Assembly (NCBI GenBank): GCA_030154385.1
Contig: JASKJZ010000072.1
Location: forward strand, 1 to 9,288
Direction of reading: 5' to 3'
Length of the DNA: 9,288 bases
Source: Clostridiales bacterium
GTDB taxonomy: Bacteria; Bacillota_A; Clostridia; Lachnospirales; Lachnospiraceae
Shown here: one piece after another, positions 6,401-9,288 of the stretch
How the letters are laid out: the number at the start of each line of letters is the position of its first letter
How positions within the stretch are numbered: the stretch's first letter is position 1
Notes under the pieces: generated by a model
What the model was told of the DNA's origin: nothing
Databases searched by the model: none
What the model saw: the letters and a program-made list of their open reading frames with translations, nothing else
Made by a program: the position numbers and the translations under genes

Positions 6401-8221
6401 TTATTTTACTTCCTCAACATTCTTTCTCACCATAAAATTGATTGCCATTCCAATCCCCATAAAAATCCAAAAAATTTGTGCAACCGCAACGGTTGAATCA
6501 TTTGCAAGCCCCATTAGCATATAAGCAAAGGTTCCGGTTAAAATTGCAGCTCCCAGCTGTACCTCTATGGTTTTCATTCCAGTCTTTAGATATAGTCGCA
6601 TGCACTGTACAAAATATAAGAGATAAAATATCAAAAATGCAAGTAGTGATACAACACCTGTCTGCACTCCAATCTGCAAATATAGATTATGGGGCTTTGA
6701 TATGTTTTGATCTCCATAACCATAATTATATTTTCCAACATATTCATCATTTGGGTACACCAAATAAAAGCTATCAGCTCCACTTCCTAGCAAAATATAC
6801 TGTTTCAATAAAGGAATGGTTCTGGACCAGATAAAACCACGATTACTAGCAAAGGTTTCTCTACCCTTAAAAAGACTGCTCACCTCAGCCGTTTCGATTT
6901 TATCAAGCTTTCCTGTTATCGTCAGATAGTAATAAGTATTGTCGCCGCTCTGATTGGTAAAATACCATTCTTTTCCATCAATTTTTATATCAAAGAAATA
7001 AATGTCCTGATAAGAAGCTAGATTAATCGTAAAACCTGGAAAACGCTCATCTTGCAAAGCAATCGTTACGTCATCCACTTGGCTAACTTCTATTTTTTCC
7101 CCGTTTCCATCCATGACAGGAAACATTTCCTCTGGCGTGCTTCCTTCTGGATTATAGGAAACAACCAGTGTATTCCCCTTATATTCAATTGTCACGTTAT
7201 CATCATTTGTCTCAATGGATGTTAGTGCTGGTTGCTCACTTTTTGTACTAGTCATTGCATTTTTAATGCTTCCAATTAATGCATTCCCTTTCAATGCATT
7301 TATACCGAAGAAAATTAATACTACAGCCGCTATTCCTGCCAGAGCCCATTTCCATTTTTTGATTATTTCCTTCCAATAAAATAGAGCGAGTAATATCATA
7401 GACACTGCAATACAAAGCATTCCACTCTTTGAACCTGACCCAAAAAGACTGATGATTAACAGTAGAAGTACACTTCCATAGAATGCAAGCAATTTTAAAT
7501 TTCTGCATTGAAAGATTAGTACTAATAAGAGTGGAACGAAGAGACTCACATATACACCAACATAATTTGGATTATATAGGGAGGTATAAGTTCTACCTTT
7601 TTCGAATACAAACTCGATTTCTTCTTTGAGCATGGAGGTAGGTAGGTAGGTAAGCTTTCCTATGGTCGATTTATAAAAATCAAGCCCAAATGCCTGAAAA
7701 GCGCCAATTAAAGCCAGTATTGCCGTTGGAATTAACATCCACTTTAATAATGTTACCAAATCCTGTTTATCTTTGACAAAAAGATAGGTATAATATGCCA
7801 TTATTACATATCCAAGTAAAACCCATACTGGTTCCATCTGTTGCGATATTCCATGATATCCCCAATAAGTGTACTTAGAAAATATTGTTGATAAAAGAGA
7901 TAAAACCGCATATAGCCAAATTGGAATCCATGCTTTATATTCATAAAACCGTTCAAATAATATCTTTTTTTTCTTTTCTGTTGCTTTGGAAGACATTCTT
8001 TTGTATGCAAACCCAATAATCATAAGTAACATACAAACACTAAGTAAAATGATAAGTACCATTTTAAAATATAGAAATACATCAATTTGCATTGCTCCGC
8101 CAAACCATGGATACGAATCCATTTTTGTATCAAAGAGATGATAATACATAACCAATGGAACAAATGCCATTGCTATAATTGGTAATAATAATTTGTTCTT
8201 TTTCTGTTGATTGGATTTCAT
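6401..8221 (-). CDS. O-antigen ligase/polymerase family (Wzy_C) membrane protein
   Basis: A 606-residue polytopic membrane protein of the O-antigen ligase / polymerase / PglL-type superfamily. These join lipid-linked glycans to one another or to an acceptor on the outer membrane face. About ten hydrophobic segments are visible: 11-28, 50-72, 99-115, 132-150, 157-178, 221-237, 244-260, 268-283, 292-308, then 524-540 and 552-598 after a large outside loop. Family landmarks are TSLYNPNYVG (213-222), the SGSKSG turn (262-267), SNRGFIW (459-465) with R461, LLGSGADSF (477-485) and KPHNLYLQIGVQTG (509-522). Between about 320 and 455 lies an Asp/Thr/Val-rich, beta-like soluble insertion, longer than in many relatives. 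An ATG with GGGGG 6 bases upstream starts the gene, and a TATAAT promoter precedes it. It heads the operon. Polymerase, ligase and O-oligosaccharyltransferase roles cannot be separated by sequence alone. Confidence 0.9.
   Translation of the reverse strand: MKSNQQKKNKLLLPIIAMAFVPLVMYYHLFDTKMDSYPWFGGAMQIDVFLYFKMVLIILLSVCMLLMIIGFAYKRMSSKATEKKKKILFERFYEYKAWIPIWLYAVLSLLSTIFSKYTYWGYHGISQQMEPVWVLLGYVIMAYYTYLFVKDKQDLVTLLKWMLIPTAILALIGAFQAFGLDFYKSTIGKLTYLPTSMLKEEIEFVFEKGRTYTSLYNPNYVGVYVSLFVPLLLVLIFQCRNLKLLAFYGSVLLLLIISLFGSGSKSGMLCIAVSMILLALFYWKEIIKKWKWALAGIAAVVLIFFGINALKGNALIGSIKNAMTSTKSEQPALTSIETNDDNVTIEYKGNTLVVSYNPEGSTPEEMFPVMDGNGEKIEVSQVDDVTIALQDERFPGFTINLASYQDIYFFDIKIDGKEWYFTNQSGDNTYYYLTITGKLDKIETAEVSSLFKGRETFASNRGFIWSRTIPLLKQYILLGSGADSFYLVYPNDEYVGKYNYGYGDQNISKPHNLYLQIGVQTGVVSLLAFLIFYLLYFVQCMRLYLKTGMKTIEVQLGAAILTGTFAYMLMGLANDSTVAVAQIFWIFMGIGMAINFMVRKNVEEVK
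7636..7652. repeat. Tetranucleotide repeat, four AGGT units, inside the ligase/polymerase gene
   Basis: AGGT repeated four times plus one A on the plus strand (ACCT/TACC on the coding strand). It encodes T191 to S196 of the ligase/polymerase. Because the unit is 4 bases, loss or gain of one unit would shift the frame before the catalytic loop. Confidence 0.85.
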
Positions 8222-8253
8222 TGTAACCCCCTATAAATATTTTATCTTTCCCT

Positions 8254-8282
8254 ATTATACCTTTTGTTTTTCCGCAATACAA
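8254..8282 (-). promoter_or_regulatory. Sigma-A-type promoter of the glycan operon
   Basis: On the minus strand TTGTAT (8282-8277), a 17-base spacer, then a perfect TATAAT (8259-8254), about 33 bases before the ligase/polymerase ATG. It begins about 10 bases beyond the T-tract of the upstream gene's terminator, so the operon has its own start and is separated from the surface-protein transcript. The -35 matches at only 3 of 6 positions, so an activator may help. Confidence 0.7.
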
Positions 8283-8291
8283 GCTACACGC

Positions 8292-8325
8292 AAAAAAAAG
8301 ATGGGATTCTTTCGAATCCCATCTT
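8292..8325 (-). terminator. Intrinsic terminator of the surface-protein gene
   Basis: On the minus strand a perfect 12-bp stem (AAGATGGGATTC / GAATCCCATCTT) closes on a GAAA tetraloop (8310-8313) and runs into eight T's (8299-8292), two of them shared with the stem. It starts about 20 bases after the stop at 8346. The plus-strand side lacks a T-tract, so it is directional. Confidence 0.93.
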
Positions 8326-8345
8326 ACACTTGCTATAACTAAAAA

Positions 8346-9288
8346 TTATTCAACTGTCTTTTCAGCAGAAGCAGTGATTGTTCCATAAGAAGCGGTTACA
8401 GCAAACTTGTCATCCTTAGATGCAACTACGCTAGCTGCGTTTGTCTTATTGTGACTAATTACTCTGCTGTTACTTGACATTTCAACAACATCATACTTAA
8501 CTGCTGTTGGGTTAGTCAACTCAACTCCGTACTGATCCTTAATTGTGAACAGTGCAGCAAACTGAGCATTTGTAAGTGTTCCCGCAGTTAATTTGCCATC
8601 CTCTTTAGCTTCAATTGTTGTAATCGTAGAAGCTGCATTAGAGAAAGTGAAGTCTTTTGTTAATACAATAGCACCATCTTTTGTATCTACAGTTACTTCA
8701 ACAGTACCTGTTAGGGTCTGAGCAGTTACACCAGGAGTAGAAGTATTTCCAAGATCATATCCTGTATTTCCACTTACTACGTACTGAGTAGAAGGAATTA
8801 CTACAGTCTTACCAGCTACTACACCAGTAACCTCGATATCTGTTGTTGCTAAAGTAGGTTTCACTCCATTAGCTTTTACTACATGATCACTGTTAACCTT
8901 CTTAATGGTTAAGTTAGAAGCAGTCTTAGGATCTACTACTGTATAAACTGCAGTGTAGTCTGTTGTGTTTGGCTTGTTATCTTTGATACCAATACCAAAC
9001 TTGATATCAGTTGTCTTAGATGTATCAGCTGAAGCAGTTAATGTTACAAAATGAGCTGTTGGCATTGTAGTGTTATCAACAGTAATTGTAGTACCTTCAA
9101 CTGCGATGTTGATGTTTGTAAGTGCTTTCACATCAGAGTCAGACATTACATTTGAGTACTGATCTTCTACTACTAAATCAGTTGCGTTTAATTTCAGTGT
9201 CTGTCCAGATGCTACAGCTGTAGCAGTACCAGTCTTTAAGCCAGTAACAGCTTTTGCAACTCTCTTAGCATAGGTTGTGAATGTAAGA
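8346..9288 (-). CDS. S-layer-like / Ig-repeat secreted surface protein (5' end off window)
   Basis: The frame is open from the right edge to a TAA at 8346 and gives 313 C-terminal residues. An internal ATG at 9146 is not the start, because coding-like sequence continues upstream to the edge (LTFTTYAKRVAKAVTG at the visible start). Composition is rich in Thr, Val, Ala, Asp and Ser, with no Cys and few aromatics, typical of secreted S-layer or adhesin beta domains. Two DQY motifs, VVEDQYSNV (39-47) and TIKDQYGVE (248-256, visible numbering), resemble the DQYG hallmark of bacterial Ig-like repeats. I infer about three domains of roughly 100 residues. No LPXTG signal, membrane segment or SLH module appears in this C-terminal part; any signal peptide or SLH domain would lie outside the window. 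A regular codon pattern and a strong terminator suggest high expression. It could instead be another large cell-wall protein or adhesin. Confidence 0.82.
   Translation of the reverse strand, partial: LTFTTYAKRVAKAVTGLKTGTATAVASGQTLKLNATDLVVEDQYSNVMSDSDVKALTNINIAVEGTTITVDNTTMPTAHFVTLTASADTSKTTDIKFGIGIKDNKPNTTDYTAVYTVVDPKTASNLTIKKVNSDHVVKANGVKPTLATTDIEVTGVVAGKTVVIPSTQYVVSGNTGYDLGNTSTPGVTAQTLTGTVEVTVDTKDGAIVLTKDFTFSNAASTITTIEAKEDGKLTAGTLTNAQFAALFTIKDQYGVELTNPTAVKYDVVEMSSNSRVISHNKTNAASVVASKDDKFAVTASYGTITASAEKTVE

Noticed and set aside
6478..6834. Plus-strand open frame of 118 codons
   Set aside because: Antisense to the conserved C-terminal part of the ligase/polymerase gene; no motif or start signal.
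1..9288. CRISPR arrays, tRNA/rRNA genes, insertion sequences, riboswitches
   Set aside because: I saw no regularly spaced repeats, no transposase-like frame with terminal inverted repeats, and no stretch without genes long enough (all gaps are below 180 bases) to hold a convincing structured RNA.

Overview
The window looks like part of a surface-polysaccharide or protein-glycosylation locus from an AT-rich, low-GC Gram-positive anaerobe. It is most likely a member of Clostridia, with Lachnospiraceae the best guess. Pointers are the AGGAGG-type ribosome binding sites, the AT-rich Lys/Asn/Ile-heavy codon use, and the epimerase plus small sugar-1-phosphate transferase pair that is common in Clostridia. 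This is a judgement from family resemblance, not a database match. Every gene I can support lies on the minus strand, so the window is read from right to left in transcription order.

Right edge (about 8346-9288): the 3' part of a gene for a secreted, Thr/Val/Ala-rich, Cys-free, Ig-like-repeat surface protein of S-layer type. Its 5' end lies outside the window. A strong intrinsic terminator with a GAAA-capped 12-bp stem closes it. A sigma-A-type promoter with a perfect TATAAT follows within about 10 bases and starts the glycan operon.

Middle (about 3411-8221): a compact operon. It holds an O-antigen ligase/polymerase (Wzy_C-like) membrane protein with a large soluble insertion, a 46-residue remnant of a minimal nucleotidyltransferase (MNT), a PglC-type sugar-1-phosphate transferase that would start the lipid-linked glycan, an NAD-dependent epimerase/dehydratase-like SDR, and a MATE-family transporter. 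The last three overlap or nearly overlap one another, which suggests translational coupling. This part is visibly less AT-rich.

Left (about 1-3400): a more AT-rich, more loosely packed segment. It has its own probable promoters, a decayed glycosyltransferase 5' fragment, an intact GT2 glycosyltransferase, a GT4 glycosyltransferase with a TTG start, and a nearly complete gene running off the left edge. That last gene matches the C-terminal half of the polysaccharide-locus HAD-like COG5610 proteins but lacks the HAD domain itself.

Working model (inference): the sugar transferase loads the first sugar phosphate onto undecaprenyl phosphate, possibly using a product of the SDR. The GT2 and GT4 enzymes extend the glycan, a MOP-superfamily transporter flips it, and the Wzy_C-like protein polymerises it or transfers it to an acceptor. 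The neighbouring S-layer-like protein is an attractive acceptor candidate, as in known S-layer glycosylation clusters. The most notable oddities are the MNT remnant, the GT2 remnant, the HAD-less COG5610-type protein, a four-unit tetranucleotide repeat inside the ligase/polymerase gene, and a MATE protein where a Wzx flippase might be expected. I saw no RNA genes, insertion sequences or CRISPR arrays.
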